Source of the DNA: Tannerella sp.
GTDB lineage: Bacteria > Bacteroidota > Bacteroidia > Bacteroidales > Tannerellaceae
Assembly: GCA_031288935.1 (NCBI GenBank)
Contig: JAITQL010000067.1
Span: 1 to 5,807, forward strand
Direction of reading: 5' to 3'
DNA: 5,807 nucleotides
Shown here: one piece after another, positions 5,333 to 5,807 of the stretch
Layout: every line of letters begins with the position of its first letter
Numbering within the stretch: position 1 is the first letter of the stretch
Notes under the pieces: generated by a model
What the model saw: only the letters and a program-made list of their open reading frames with translations
Database searches by the model: none
Told to the model about the DNA's origin: nothing
Translations under genes and position numbers: made by a program

Positions 5333-5807
5333 TGCGAAGCATTTCACCGTCCTGTTTCCGTTCACTACGATATACACTCCGCGTCCATACAGCGGAACGT
5401 GCTGTTCGTTGGCTATCGCTTTGCCCTTATAGACGAGTTGCCCCTGCATGGTATAGATTGTAAGCAGTTCGCCCGGAATCAGGCCGCTTACTTGCAGACC
5501 GCCGTCCGCGGCGTAGGCGTGCAGGGCGGTAGCCGTTACCACTTCCGTGCCCGTCGGCGTCACCGTGTACGTGATTGCTGTCGAAACCGGCGTCATGCCT
5601 TCGGCCGTGGCGGTCAGCGTGGCGGTGTAAACGCCCGGAGCAAGACCTGCCTGCACCGTGAAGGCAATGTCCGCTTCGCCGCCTGCTTCCAGACTGCCCG
5701 GCGCGGTCGTCGATAGCGTAAACTCACCCGCACCGACGCCCGTCAGGGTCAGCGTCAGTTCGCCTGTCGGCAGGTTGCCCGTGTTGAAGAGGCGCACCGT
5801 CGATTTG
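5327..5807 (-). CDS. C-terminal part of a secreted/surface protein: Ig-like domain plus sorting-type C-terminal domain
   Basis: The frame runs off the right edge (KSTV precedes RLFNTGN), so the apparent GTG start at 5797 is internal and only about 160 C-terminal residues are seen. The first 85 or so form a beta-sandwich repeat typical of bacterial surface proteins: NTGNLPTGELTLTLTG, GAGEFTLSTTAPGSLEAGGE, then GLAPGVYTATLTATAEG. The last 70 residues (ALHAYAADGGLQVSGLIPGE, then LLTIYTMQGQLVYKG, VPLYGRGVYIVVNGNRTVK) have the strand pattern of the type IX secretion C-terminal domain: a Y-x-x-x-G-x-x-V core and a late G-VYIV-x-VNG strand followed by a basic residue. It ends in KCFAN, without a KLIKK-like tail, so the match to a given CTD type is not certain. 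Substrate or enzymatic activity lies in the unseen N-terminal part. An intrinsic terminator follows. Confidence 0.8.
   Translation of the reverse strand, partial: KSTVRLFNTGNLPTGELTLTLTGVGAGEFTLSTTAPGSLEAGGEADIAFTVQAGLAPGVYTATLTATAEGMTPVSTAITYTVTPTGTEVVTATALHAYAADGGLQVSGLIPGELLTIYTMQGQLVYKGKAIANEQHVPLYGRGVYIVVNGNRTVKCFAN

Noticed and set aside
5399..5716. 105-codon plus-strand frame opposite the surface-protein gene
   Set aside because: It is antisense to a clear coding region, Arg/Cys-rich and has no domain.

Overview
The window looks like a piece of a GC-rich Bacteroidales (Bacteroidota) chromosome. The evidence is the sequence character of the proteins (MiaA, a TPR/PD40 envelope protein, and a C-terminal fragment resembling type IX-type sorting domains), the absence of Shine-Dalgarno sequences before the genes, and a perfect Bacteroidota -7 promoter element (TAnnTTTG) in the one clear promoter position. 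I cannot fix the genus. A high-GC Tannerella-like or Alistipes-like genome would fit, but this is inference.

Layout. Positions 1-625 hold the 3' two thirds of miaA (tRNA dimethylallyltransferase). A probable promoter at 651-658 then starts a compact plus-strand cluster of four genes: a secreted TPR/PD40-repeat protein (689-2122), an NfeD-like membrane protein (2126-2611), the flotillin-like scaffold FloA (2639-3631) and a uridine-phosphorylase-like nucleoside phosphorylase (3644-4510). The gaps are 3, 27 and 12 bases, so one transcript is likely. NfeD plus FloA is a well-known pair (SPFH protein and its membrane partner). The TPR/PD40 protein may add a periplasmic or outer-membrane part to it. 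The phosphorylase looks like a housekeeping passenger.

Positions 4511-5326 contain no convincing gene. The first 240 bases are GC-rich and may be the decayed remains of a gene. The rest is a dense mosaic of repeats: three separate heptamer arrays, each exactly four 7-bp units and all sharing a GAAT core; a perfect 14-bp-arm palindrome; an 87-bp inverted-repeat element with a 32-position stem; and three tandem 41-bp units. A rho-independent terminator with a GAAA tetraloop closes the minus-strand gene. The region lies between two convergent transcription units.

The right edge (5327-5807, minus strand) is the C-terminal end of a large surface or secreted protein, with an Ig-like beta-sandwich domain followed by a C-terminal sorting-type domain. 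Its stop codon lies inside one of the heptamer arrays.

No CRISPR array, tRNA, rRNA, insertion sequence or obvious defence system is visible. The most unusual content is the repeat mosaic in the convergent intergenic region.
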